NCBI GenBank assembly: GCA_003116995.1
Contig: BDSL01000083.1
Location: forward strand, 64,501-128,500
DNA from: Yamagishiella unicocca
Taxonomy: Eukaryota > Chlorophyta > Chlorophyceae > Chlamydomonadales > Volvocaceae
Reading direction: 5' to 3'
DNA length: 64,000 bases
Part shown: piece by piece, positions 24,501 through 35,095 of the stretch
How the letters are laid out: each line of letters starts with the position of its first letter
How positions within the stretch are numbered: position 1 is the first letter of the stretch
Notes under the pieces: generated by a model
What the model was told of the DNA's origin: nothing
What the model saw: the letters and a program-made list of their open reading frames with translations, nothing else
Databases searched by the model: none
Made by a program: the position numbers and the translations under genes

Positions 24501-27433
24501 CCGCCGCTGCCGCCGCCGCTGCTGTCTCTGCCATCCGCCCCGCTGCTGCTGATGCTGCTGCAAGTCTCCGTCAGCTCCGGCGACTGCGTGGACGCCGGCG
24601 GCGACTCCGCAATCCCCTGACCGAACGACGGCATCGACCGCTCCACCGCCACGGCCGCCGCGGCCTCGCCCTCCGCCGCCGTCGCTGGCGCGTCGTACGG
24701 CAGTTCATCATGGCGCAGCGGCGGCGGCGTGAACCCCAGGAAGCCGCCACCAGCGGCGTCGAGGTCCGAGGCCGCTGGGTACTTGGCGGTGCGCACCGTG
24801 AGGTGTCCGGAGCTGCCGGCGGGCAGCGGCGGGCTGGTGGAGGTGCCGGCGGTCGCGGCGGGCACCACGTGAAGCAGCGGAGGCTCGGCGGGGCGAGCAG
24901 CGGGAGTGCGCGGAGCAGCGGAGGTGGCGCCGCTGCCGCGACGCACAGCGCCCGCCGCGGCGTCCCCGCCCTCCCCAGCCGCCGCCTCGGCGTCGGTGCC
25001 GTCTGCGGCTTCCGGCAGGGGCAGCGGCGGCGCACACGGGGCGGGAGTGACGGGGCCGCCCACAGCAGCGCCGTGCGCGGACATCCCCTGGAGCTCCTCC
25101 TCCGCTGCCGGCGCCGCCGCCGCCGCCATCTCCGGCGCGGCTGCCGTCCCGCGTCGTACACCCTCTGTCGTACCTAGGCGGTGGAGCATGGAGGGCCTTA
25201 TTGTGGTGGCGGCCCCGGGACTGCCGCTGCAGTGGCCTCCGCCTCCGCCGTCTCCCTCGGCTCCGTCCCTACTCGTGGCCACTGCAGAGGACGCCGCCGC
25301 TGCCTTTGCCGCTGCCGCCACGATTCCAGCGATGCTGCCGCTGCCGGTGTCGCTGCTGCAGTCGCTGTCGGCACTCGGCACGGGCCTACCAGTACCCACG
25401 AGGCGGGGTAGGGGGCTGGGGCGCGTCCTCTCCCGTCCCTGCGCCCAGCCAGCCGGGCTTGCCGCCTCCGCAACCGTTGCTGCCCCCGCCCCAAGCACAG
25501 GCTCCCCCGTCAGGAGCGGCTTCCAAGCCTTCTCCTCCGCGTCACCCACTCCGCGCCCCACCTCGGAGGGGGTGCGCACGTACCTGACGCCGCCTGGACT
25601 TGGACTTGGGCTTGGAGGCCTCAGGCCGCGCGGCGCGCGCCGGCCAGCGGCAGCGGCGCCGCCAGCGCTGGAGGGCGACGTCGGCGTCGACGCCACGGAG
25701 CCGGAGGGGCTGGACGGGCTGGTGGACCGCGCAGGCGACGAGCTGGTTCCGGAGCGCCCGATATGTGAGCTGGTTCCGAAGCGCCCCATGTGGGAGCCGG
25801 TGCGCATGAGGGCGATGGGTGAGCGGAGCGGCGGGGCCGCCGCCACCGCCGCCACCGTGGCCTGTGCGCCGCCGTCGTCACTCCTCATCACTTCTACATC
25901 TGGTATGCCAAGCGCTCTGCCGTCCAGCGTGGCGCCTCGCCGAGGCGGGGTGATGGTACGGGCGCCTAGAAAGGCCGCCGCGGCGGCGGCCGCGGCTCCG
26001 GTTCCGGAGCTGGTTGCGGCTCCGGCTCCGGAGCCGGTCGGGGCAACCAGCAGCTCGGAGGCGGAGAAGGGGAAGAGCTGGGAGGGTTCGGCGGCGCGGC
26101 GGGGGGCGGGAGAGGTGCGGCGGCAGGGCGCCGCGGCGTGGAGGTCCGCCGGTGAGGAGGGCACGTCGAGGGAGCGGCCGGGCCGCTGCTGCCCGGGGGA
26201 GGAGTGCCGGGAGGTGAGTCGTCGTAGCGGGGCAGGCGGGGCCGTGCTACTGCCGCCGCCGGCTGCGGCCAGCGCCGGCGACGGCGCCGCTGGTGCCGGC
26301 GGCAGGGCCTTTCTAGAGGCGGGAGCTAGAGCGGTCGAGGTAGTGGCCCAGGTCTTCGGGTGGCGGGTGGCTGCTGCGGGGGGTGCGGTGGTCAGATGGG
26401 GGACAGAGGAGGGATCGCTAACGCCGGTACGTCCGCTACTGCCGCTACTGCCGCTGCTGCCGCTACTGCCGTTCCCGGCCGAGGTGTTGGCGCCAGGGCT
26501 GCTGGCGTTCTGGGGATGTTGCTTCGCAGAGGATGTCGTCGATGAGGAGACGGCAGCCGAGGAGGCCGCGCCTGCACTGGCGCTGCTGCTGGGGGGCCTG
26601 GTGGTGCCGCTGCTGCTGGCGCCGGCACCAGCGGGCGGGCGTCGCTCGACAAGCTGCTGAGCGGCACCAGCCCCCCCGGCTCGCTCCGACAGTTGGGCCC
26701 CCGATGGGCGGCCGCTGGTGCTGCTGGCGGGGGAACGGCCCGAACGAGCTTTTCCGCCGCCGCTGGCTGCGGCAGCCCCCGAGCGGCGCCCTCCTGGGTC
26801 CTCTTCAGCCACCCCCTGACCCTGACCCTGACCTTGACCCTGATCTTGACCCGGCTGCGGTGCCTGGGGCGCCTGCGGCGCCAGGTGTACGGCGAGGGGA
26901 GCGGAGGCGGGGAGGGGCCGCCCTGGAACTGCAGCCGCCCTTCCGGTGGAGGCGGAGGTAGGGGAGAGCGTCGCGGCGTCGGTGGAGGCGGGCAAGGCGC
27001 TGCTGGCGGCGCTGTTCATCCGCGTCAGCGTGGGAACCAGCTGAGGTGGAGGCTGTGGGTGTTGCTGGTGCTGGTGCTGGTGCAGCAACACTTGCTGCTG
27101 CTGGCCGGCGCTGTTGGCGCCAGTTGGCAGGAGTGGCAAGCCGGCTGACTGGGCGCCCCCGGCTGCGGGTTGTGCCGGGAACCGAAACCGTGCGTCGCTG
27201 CCGGTCGCTGCTCCGGGATGCGAAGGTGGCTGAGCCTCTCCGCTCCAAGACCGGCGCTGCTGCATCTGTGTGCAGAGGGCTTCTCCATTACCTATGATTG
27301 CTGCAGGAGTATCATCTGTTATTCCATAATAAGGCCCTGTGGCCTGGCGGAGGAGCTGCCTCGCCGGCGATGGCGATGCTGGGCCATGCCGACGGGCCGC
27401 ATTCTCCGCGCGGCCGCGAGTCGCCTGCGCCAT
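12501..27433 (-). CDS. Very large low-complexity protein with ankyrin repeats and C-terminal membrane segments
   Basis: Minus-strand exons: 27433-23834, 23448-23239, 22958-22854, 22669-22286, 21600-21019, 20527-19493, 18896-16759, 16462-16329, 15940-15112, 14796-14277, 13898-13671 and 13404-12501. This is about 3,555 codons. Residues 1-1200 are one Ala/Ser/Gly/Pro-rich exon with no recognised domain. Exons 2-4 each bring an ankyrin-like unit (GGRTLLHAAV, AGYTVTHQAVLAANLPLLGA, AGQTPLHLALRRGDATSTLQ). An acidic patch, long low-complexity stretches and a His-rich tract follow. Exons 10-12 contain about five or six hydrophobic segments (LLPLLLTAVYISSAASGAGA, SYLLLLVALAAPFLLALALL, ALLASALLLLLLATTVAAVV). 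All junctions are phase-consistent except exon 7 to exon 8, so two genes or a sequence error are possible. Function is unknown. The ankyrin-then-membrane order recalls channels, but I see no pore motif. Confidence 0.6.
15772..15855 (-). repeat. His/Leu-rich coding triplet repeat in the large ankyrin gene
   Basis: A (CAC)n tract with CTC interruptions on the minus strand encodes a run of mostly His with a Leu every three to five residues. It sits inside exon 9 of the model, directly after the block RPADPLLHRMRGLLRPQN. No splice donor of good quality separates it from the conserved-looking start of the exon, so it is probably translated. Confidence 0.7.
16092..16176. repeat. About 38-bp tandem repeat
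   Basis: About 2.2 copies of a unit containing GGTAGGCCAACC and ACAGCGCGACAC followed by CGCTGCTG. It lies in the intron between exons 8 and 9 of the large ankyrin gene. Confidence 0.8.
19030..19400. repeat. Cluster of GCCCACCAA motifs in an intron
   Basis: GCCCACCA(A) or a close variant recurs at least eight times, for example near 19036, 19064, 19140, 19228, 19245, 19319 and 19330. It is followed by TACG or TTTCG in several copies. All lie in intron 6 of the large ankyrin gene (18897-19492). Spacing is irregular, so it is not a simple tandem array. Confidence 0.6.
21717..22089. repeat. 8-bp purine minisatellite, about 46 copies
   Basis: A near-perfect array of AGGGGAAG occupies about 373 bp in intron 4 of the large ankyrin gene. 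The strand asymmetry is complete: purines on the plus strand and pyrimidines in the transcript. No unit is visibly interrupted. Because 8 is not a multiple of 3, every frame cycles through the same peptide (RGEEGKRG on plus, PLFPSSPL on minus). That explains the long open frames there, which I do not call as genes. Confidence 0.97.
22965..23035. repeat. 12-bp CCGCTACTGCTG repeat next to a splice acceptor
   Basis: On the minus strand, about six units of CCGCTACTGCTG end in CTGCCTCAG, directly at the acceptor of ankyrin exon 3 (exon start 22958). The repeat occupies the position of the polypyrimidine tract. Confidence 0.85.
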
Positions 27434-30228
27434 GTATCACCGCGCTTCAGTGCGAGTGAAGTCCACGGAGTTAAAGCGTCCTTATTGCTTCCGTTTGATG
27501 TCGAGTTCCGCCCAGCTCCAACGACGCCTCAGCTCGGAGGTTACTTTGCGATGCGGCACCAAGAGGCTGATGTATCATTTGCAATGGTCACGTCTACGTA
27601 GATACAGGGTGGGGAAATGCTTTCCTGGATAGCAAACGCAGCGTTACCGGTTAAGTGAACCCCGCATTGCAGAAAGGTCCTAGCCGTCCGAATGTTATAC
27701 CTTCGTATTACATTCAAGTGCTTTCACTAAATGCTTGTAAAGGGAGTGTAAAGTGTAGGGAGTCATATGGGGGATTCCATGTTAACAGTAGGGTTAACAC
27801 CCTGGTTATTGCGTACGATATCCTCAGAAGGTTGCAAGTCCAGATTTGTTCTAACTTAGAGAATTTGTACGCTGTTATTATGTTCCTAGCTTCCTACCTT
27901 GAATGGTCGCCCGCCGCACTGGCCGTGCGTACCGGCTAACCGCATGGTCTCGGAGATTGTTCAGCTGGCCCACCTCACCTGGCAAGACACAGGCCACCCT
28001 AATCGTACATCGCGCGCGACAGGATGCCCGTCAACTTGACATCACCTCCATGGGCCATTCACGACAGACAGGCATTCTGGCAAAAAGCACGGAACGATGC
28101 CATCCTCCCGAGGTACATAAACTTCCACGGTTTAGGCTTTTACAGCTCCTAAGAACAGCTGCATTTACGAAGATGTTATTTCTTGCATTTTTTCTGCGTT
28201 CACTTAACAGTGGTTCAGCTTCAAATTGCCAATATTGCCGCATCGAGCACTGCCGAGCACCACTGGACAATCCTTGAACTCCAAGATATGGCTTAAAAAT
28301 AGCGGCATCGTTATATTCACTCCTGGCAACGCTGACCTGTCGCCATGGCCGTTGCCGCTCGGACTTTTATTGGTTGTACGGTTCCTTCCCACAAACTGCA
28401 GCTCAAGCTCCAGTCGAGCAACAAACGCCGCCTGAACTCTTTTAATACGAGAAAGGGCTTGCAGCGATCCCGGGTTTGCTTTTGGGTAGGGTGTTTGTTT
28501 AGCGGCGAAGAGGCGCGCTGTCGCGTGGCCAGGCATTCGACAAGGCGTGTGGTGAATAGGAATAGCAGAGCCTGATTCTTCGTCTTACATGTATGCGGAT
28601 TGTCGTTTGAGTGCGTGGTGACGTTTGGTAGTGAATGCGCACGTGCTTTACGACGCCGTACTTGTACAAGTAGAAAACATTGTGCAATGGAACGTAGTAC
28701 AAGGCAAGGCATTTCCATGGGTGTCCTCACACAAGGCTTTCCCCTTGCAAAATTGCCCAAGCGTGTGCCCCTGTCCCCCCTGTATAGTAGGACGCAACAC
28801 AGCGCAGTAATAGCAATAGGCCCGTGTATCGTGTTCAGCCTGCTGGACCTGTAGGCGGATAATGACAGCCCAAGGCACCGGGCAGGCAGGATTGCAGGAC
28901 AAGCGGCAGTCGCTGTCACGGTGGTGCGTGATAGCGCTTTTTGGCTTTCTTGGCCGTCTGCTGGTTACCCTCACTTTCCAATCCCCTTGCTCGCAAGTCA
29001 GCCTTGGAGGCAGCGTTGACCACCTTTTCCCCTTAATCTGTTTTCATCTCCTCGGCCCCTATTTGTATCATCCGGGCAGCAGCTACATCCGTGTCTGTTG
29101 TTCACTGGAGCATTTTGAATCAGAGCTACAGATCAGGACAAGTGCTGGTTAAGGCCAACAGCCTGTCCACAGTGGCGTCCACTTGCATCTCAACATGATG
29201 TCAGCGGTTGTGTTTGCGCAGAATACGCATATGCATGCATCTCTACATGCGGGTTCAACCGTGTGGGCCGCTGAGCTGCTGTCTGCCAGCGGCATGAATA
29301 GGCGGCTGTACTGGTAAAGCAGCAATCCGTCGGAATCATTGCGGTCCAGGTGGTGCTGACTCACTGGCCAGTATACTTGTTGAAATCGGAGCCAGCTGTG
29401 TCGGCCTCCAACCGCTGCAGAGTTCTTTATGTAGCTAGTAGACCAGATGAGGCTGCCTGCACCTTTAGAAGATGTGTCAGCGGTCATCCAGGTTGTGCTG
29501 CTAAAGGCTGCATCGAGCCGAGAGGAAGCGGTTGCTATGGCTCGAAATGCCCCTGCTCTTCGCATCAATGGCATGCGAGTGTTAGCTTGGGCTCGGCACT
29601 TGGCAACCATGCATCATGATGTAGAGCTTGCAAGTGATGCAGTGCTGCGTGTGTACGAAACCCTGGATGTGTCCCGGATGCGGTACTGACAAACATGATA
29701 TTTCCCACAAATTTGGACCAAGCAACTGCCCACTCATACTCCTGGCGAATAGCAGCTTCATGCTCCTGGCGTATTTGCTGTACCGGCTCCCTCACCGAAG
29801 CCTGCAGAGTTGCGGCTGCAGCTAGTAGCTGACTCGCTATGATGAACCGGACAAGCGACTTATTGACCAGCATCCTGTACCGATACAACGTCTCACAATA
29901 TAGGAAATATACGTCACAATTGCTTCTCACCTAGGGACGTTGCTCCTCACTTACACCTGAGGACCGTTTTCTTCTGTGCCAAGCGGTCCAACGTCAACCA
30001 TATATACATTGAATACCTGATTCACAATAAACCGAGTATAAATAAACCAACATGACATGCCGCGATTTCAAGCCTCGCCGTTGCCAGGTCCGTTGTACGG
30101 TCACCACGCCCGCCACGCCACGCCACGCTCAGGCGCCAGGCCAAGTAATAATTAAGATACAAACCCGGGTAGAAAAGTAAGTACAGCCCAGGTTTGTTAA
30201 ACATACCTAGGCACTTACATATGGTTCA
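27434..30228. other. AT-richer block without a recognised gene
   Basis: GC content drops visibly here relative to the flanks. The 5' flank of the large minus-strand gene lies at its left. The longest plausible coding piece is on plus at 29447-29689 (MRLPAPLEDVSAVIQVVLLK and onward, 80 residues), preceded by a CAG-type acceptor. I could not link it to upstream exons or a family. Minus-strand frames at 28317-28919 and 29149-29610 show no conserved character. It may be a non-coding transcript, decayed mobile DNA or a fast-evolving gene. Confidence 0.4.
30022..30204 (-). mobile_element. Possible repeat-derived fragment
   Basis: A 60-codon minus-strand frame includes GRGDRTTDLATARLEIAACH. This has the flavour of the recurring short reading frames found in dispersed repeats of volvocine genomes. 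No terminal repeats, target-site duplication or transposase are visible. The call is speculative and rests on a memory of similar strings. Confidence 0.2.
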
Positions 30229-33200
30229 ATGGAGTCATCCAATGCTGGGAGTATCCCCGAAGCAAGCACCAGCAGCAGTGGAGTGGTTCCAAGCGTGCGT
30301 GGCGCCCTAGCTGGCCCCATAGCGGGTGTCTGCTCTCGCTTCGTCACTTGTAAGATACTGAGAGCGCGATCGTGGTGCAAGGAACAACAAACAGGCGGCC
30401 CCAAAGCGAGTGAGCCCCGCCTTGCCTTCCCCCTGCTGGCCGGTGCCCAGACCCCCCAGACACCATCAAGGCCCGGCTCCAGGTGCAGGGCGCGGCTCCG
30501 GGCGGCGGGCCGGTGCTGTACAGCGGCACATGGAACGCAATCGTGCTGGTGTGTGGGTGCGGGGTCGGGTGGGGTGTGGGGCTTCGGAGGAAGGCTTGCG
30601 AGTCGGGCTATGCCTAGCAGCGGCAGTCAGCGACTTCCTGCCCCGGTGCTCGGCTGCGTTGCCGGCTACCTGACCCAGGCACGTGAGGATGCGGTGTCGG
30701 GATAGCGACACGAGGCAGGGAGGCGGCTTGACTCCGGCGCTGCTCCCCCACCCACGGACACCGACCCGCAGGTGTCCCGGCAGGAGGGGCTGCGGGGTTT
30801 CTACCGTGGTTTCGGAGCGGTGGCACTGGGCAGCGTGCCAGGCAACCTAGCCTACTTCAGCGGCTATGAGGCAGCGAAGGCACTGGTGCCAGGTGCGGCT
30901 CCACGCGGTGTGCAGTGCGGCTCGGGGGCGGGACGACACGGAATGCCACCCGCGCGAAATGCGAATGACCTTCGACCGGCGGTGGGTCCGAGCTTTGCGT
31001 GAGTGGCCGCCTTGTGCGGCCGCCCAGGGACCCTAGCTAGGACCCTAGCTAGGGCCCTAGCTAGGATCGGCACATCTCCGGGAGGGTCGGAAGCTGGTGG
31101 CGGCCGTGCTCACCTTCCCACACCCTCCCCAGCGTCCCTTCTGCCGCAAACCATGACCTCCAGTAGACACATGGAAACCCATGTACCTGGACACTGCGCC
31201 CGCCTCTCACAGCATGACTTCCCACCCAGTGCGGCCCTCCGCCTTCCCACCCCCTCTGTCCAGCCGGTTGGGGTATCCCTGGGGACATGCTGGTGGGCGC
31301 TGCCGCCCAGCTGGTGGCGGGGGTGGTGTTCACCCCCGTGGACATCATCAAGGAGCGACTGCAGGTGGCGCCGCTGATGCGAGGAGCTTACTCGTACTCG
31401 GGGCCAGGGGAGGCGGTGAGGGAGCTGGTGAGCGGGTGCAGGGCCAGGGAGGAGCCAGGGAGGGGCCAGGGAGGGGCGGAGGGTGCTGTGTGTTTTTGTT
31501 TCTTCGTCAGGCATGAGTCTGATCCTTTGCCTGCGGCCGATGTAAACTGCAGATCCGGCAGAGCGGGCCGTTGGGGCTACTCAAGGGTTATTGGGTGAGT
31601 GTGGCGGAGCTCAGGAAGGGGACCTTGGCTGCGGTCTCGCCGATGGGGCTGTGGAGCGCCAGTGCTGGGTAACGGAGGCCCCCCCCCCTGGCGGATTCGC
31701 GGATTCTCTTATCAAACCCCCTGGCGGGGCTGAGGCCTGCTGATCTTGGCGCACGTGGGCCGAATCAAGCTGCCGCCCTTTGGCGGGCATGCCCCGACTT
31801 ACTGGGGCGCTGATCTACTGCAGCGGTCGCATTGGTTGGCGATGTGGCAGCTGCCCCTGCATCACAGGTCTCTGTACCTTATCCTCGTCGCCGCGCGTGC
31901 AGCAATCCTCAGCAGCTCCCCGTGGTCCGCCCCCGGGGGAGGCGGTCGGCCGGTAGCCCCTCGCTCAGTGGCCTGCGCGCGTGCCGCGGTGCAGCACTCC
32001 ATTTTGCGTAGGCTTCCCTCACATAGACACGCTCCGGCTACGTTACGGTGCGGTAAGTTAACAGGGCTCAACCCGCTCCAGGCTTCGCGCTGCAAATGTG
32101 AGCCATCCCCCAACCCCGCACTCCAGGCCACCAACGCCGTGTGGCTGCCCTGGAACGTCATCTTCATCGCCGCGTACGAGGCGTCCAAGCGGGCGGCCCG
32201 AGAGAGCGCAGCAGCAGGCGGGCGGACGGAGTCTCAGTGTCAGGCGACCGGGGCAGCGGGCGGCAGCGGGCACGCAAGGCCGGAAGAGGAGCTGTCGCCG
32301 CTTGTGCTGGGAATCTGCTCCGCAGGTGGGGGCGTGCCAGTCGCGGACATGGCGGTCAGCTGTCCTTGCGGCATGAACATGGCGGCTGGAGGCGGCTATG
32401 TGTGAAAGGCTACTGCACGCTAGTTGCCGGAGGGGGATGCGCAACTGCTCCAGCCGCGCGGCGTTGGCTGCCGTTGGCTGTGGTCCTTCCCACTCCTCCT
32501 GGCGCGACAGCCGTGCTCATTCGCTATTACCCCTCTGGTCCCTGCCCTTATTACTGCTGCTTGCTGCTGCTGCTGCAGGCAGTGCCAGCCTGGCTGGCAT
32601 CCTGACGCACCCCATGGACGTGGTCAAGACCCGGCTACAGGTGCGGCGAGGCGCAGGAAGGCGCGCGAGGAGAGTGGGGAGTGAAGGGCGCCAGTAACGC
32701 GCGTTTTGTTCCCCATAGCCACAACTGCAGCATCAGGACTCCGTTACTGGACGGCACCGACTCCTGTGGGCGGTGGTAAGGACCTCCTGTGGGCGGTGGT
32801 AAGGACCTCCTGTGGGCGGTGGTAAGGACCTCCTGTGGGCGGTGGTAAGGACCTCCTGTGGGCGGTGGTAAGGACCTCCTGTGGGCGGTGGTAAGGACCT
32901 CCTGTGGGCGGTGGTAAGGACCTCCCGCATCCTCATCCCTCTCATGGGGTGGTGACGGCACCCGGGTTGAGTCCAAGGAGGCGAGGGGCGCTGTCGCCAT
33001 TCTCGGCAAGCGCCTGCCCACTTGGAAGGCATGACATCGTTCGTCTATCGGCATGTCGCTCACCTCACCTCACACCCCACCTTTCCGTGCGCTGCCCCGG
33101 CGCCCGCCTGCCTCCGAAACCAGGTCCTTTCGGCGTGCCAGACACACGCACGCACGACGGCCTGGTCGCTTGCCCGCCACATGTGGCTGACCGAGGGGCC

Positions 33201-33640
33201 GAAGGTGGGTGGCTGCAGCCGACCCGCCCACTGTCCCGGCACGTGACTGATACTCGTGGTATCTCATCGCTGGTGGCTGCCCCGGGCGCCCCCTGCCCCG
33301 GACGCCCCTGCCCCGGACGCCCCCTGCCCCGACGCGCCTAGTCCTCTCTCCCCGCCTCCCCTCCCTCGCCCTCTTCCTTCTCCGCGCAGGTGTTCATGAC
33401 GGGAGTGGGTGCGCGCATCCTGCAGCTGGCGCCAGGTGAGGAGACCAGGATGTTGCTGCTGCTGCTGGTGTTGGTGCCGCTACTGTTGCTGCTACTAATG
33501 TTTGCGTCCGGGTGTGGCTTGCCCCACGTGTTAAATTACAGCTGCAGCCCGTGTGTACATGCGCGGCCGCAGGTACGGCGCTGTCGTGGGTCGTGTACGA
33601 ACCCATTAAGAGGGCACTGGCACCGCCGGCAGCTTCGTAA
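30229..33640 (+). CDS. Mitochondrial carrier family (SLC25) protein
   Basis: Ten exons: 30229-30349, 30451-30542, 30772-30892, 31264-31427, 31553-31594, 32127-32325, 32579-32640, 33142-33204, 33390-33435 and 33573-33640. All phases close to 325 residues, typical of the family. The three carrier signatures P-x-[DE]-x-x-[KR] are present: PPDTIKAR at the first junction, PVDIIKER in exon 4 and PMDVVKTR in exon 7. Each is followed by EG-type and aromatic blocks (GLRGFYRGFGAVALGSVPGN, VFMTGVGARI). The protein should sit in the mitochondrial inner membrane with six helices. The insert between repeats 2 and 3 (exon 6, about residues 205-235) is longer than usual and rich in Ala, Gly and Glu. The substrate cannot be read from the sequence. 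Introns carry two tandem repeats (31024-31066 and 32761-32924). Confidence 0.85.
31024..31066. repeat. CCCTAGCTAGGA short tandem repeat
   Basis: Three to four units of about 12 bp (GGGACCCTAGCTA and variants) in intron 3 of the carrier gene. Each unit contains the palindrome CTAG. Confidence 0.8.
32761..32924. repeat. 23-bp tandem repeat, about seven copies
   Basis: The unit is CTCCTGTGGGCGGTGG followed by TAAGGAC, about seven nearly identical copies in carrier intron 7. It starts about 120 nt after the exon 7 donor. Every copy contains GGTAAGG, a good match to a 5' splice site. The array is open on the minus strand and generates spurious frames. Confidence 0.95.
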
Positions 33641-35095
33641 CAGCCTGACCCGCTTTGGGAGGCAGCTGTGAGGCTCAGGGCCACAGCAGGATGAACGCTG
33701 TGGGGAGTGATTGCGGATGATCGGGATCATGAGGCTCACTGCAGTCACCGGGCTGGACACGAGGCGGCACAAGCATGCGGCCACCACACGCACATCGCTC
33801 GTCGCTGTTCAGTGTGGGTGCCGCTGTGAAGTACCTAGCTCATGTGAAGCACCTAGCTCGTGTGAAATACTAACGCCCACGACTCAGCGACATTTGGCTG
33901 GTCACGCGACGGACATGTTGTCGCGACACAGTCCTAGAAACGGCGATCCTCGTATTCAGGCAACGGACTTCAACCACGCACTGTGTCAACACAATGTCAC
34001 ACGATTTGTCGCGTCAGCTCTCCTGCCGCACACTGCCCACAGATGGCAGTAGCAGCAGAGCAGTAGCAGATGAGCTAGGGCCGTCCATGCGCAACATACC
34101 GGTGTGTCCGTTGAGGCAGTCGCGGCTGTGAGGGCGTGTGAGGGGCGTGGTGGCGAGCCGGGGGCGGCGCTCCGGTGCGTTCAGTTTGCGTTCCTGCCCC
34201 AGCGGCAGGATTCGAGCCGTCAGGCCTTGTCTGTTGGGCCTCGATGCTGAACTTGACGTGATGGGGCGTGTCTTATGTGCGCTTTTAGCAATGGCCATGT
34301 CAACGATTAATTAATTCTAGTGGGGTGGCTGGCGGCTGCCGTACTGTTCAAAGGCAAGCCCGCTCGCACGTGACCCTACGTGACCATCCCGAACTTTTAG
34401 TTAATGCACGAGGATCGCAGCACATGCTCGATGCATGAGCCCAAGAGCGCTTTTCGCGGTAGCACGGGATGGGATTGCCCGTGATTGCCCTTTTGCAGCG
34501 GGTGGCCCCACCTGTCCCCTGTCTGGTCTTGCCGTGTCTCGCTGTACCATGCGTGGCAACAAGCATAGCCCAGACCTGGTAACCCAACCATTTTGGAAGA
34601 CGCTATGCTATTGACAAAGTGCGTCGCCAAGGCTTGCGCTTAACGCGTCAGGTCGAGTGACCACCGTGCCATGCCGTGCTGTGCCCAGGCGGGGTCCATG
34701 CGCTGTCCGTCCCAGCTGAAAAGGGTTGGTGGACTCTGCGCATCAGCGTATCCCAAAATGGGGCAAATGGAGGGCGACGGAACATGTTGATGCGCGGAGT
34801 TCACGCACCGCGGTTGTTGCCTTGGCCGTCCGTGGTAGGCAGGGACCTTCGACAGGCCCTAACTTGGCACGACGTCGAGGACGTAAGTCATGTCGGCGGT
34901 TCTCCAAATTGCCAATTGCGACCAAAAGTTCAAAATGTTATTTATGGGAGCTAGGGTGTACAGATGCATGTTGCATAGATCTACCGGTGTCCCTGATGTA
35001 ACTCCGTACAGTCCCGACGCGACCGCAGGTCGCTGATGCAGCTGACACGACTGATTCAGGCAAGCGACTGACGTGATAGCAAATAATAGATCCTG
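33641..35095. other. Spacer between carrier and TAPT1 genes
   Basis: I see no conserved coding block. A degenerate direct repeat (ACCTAGCTC followed by TGTGAA) occurs at 33830-33868. A plus-strand TGTAA at 34997-35001 is the first one after the carrier stop, so either the 3' UTR is long or another signal is used. Confidence 0.4.

Noticed and set aside
32635..33063. Minus-strand repeat protein over the 23-bp array
   Set aside because: The frame exists only because the repeat lacks stops. It lies in an intron of the well-supported carrier gene.
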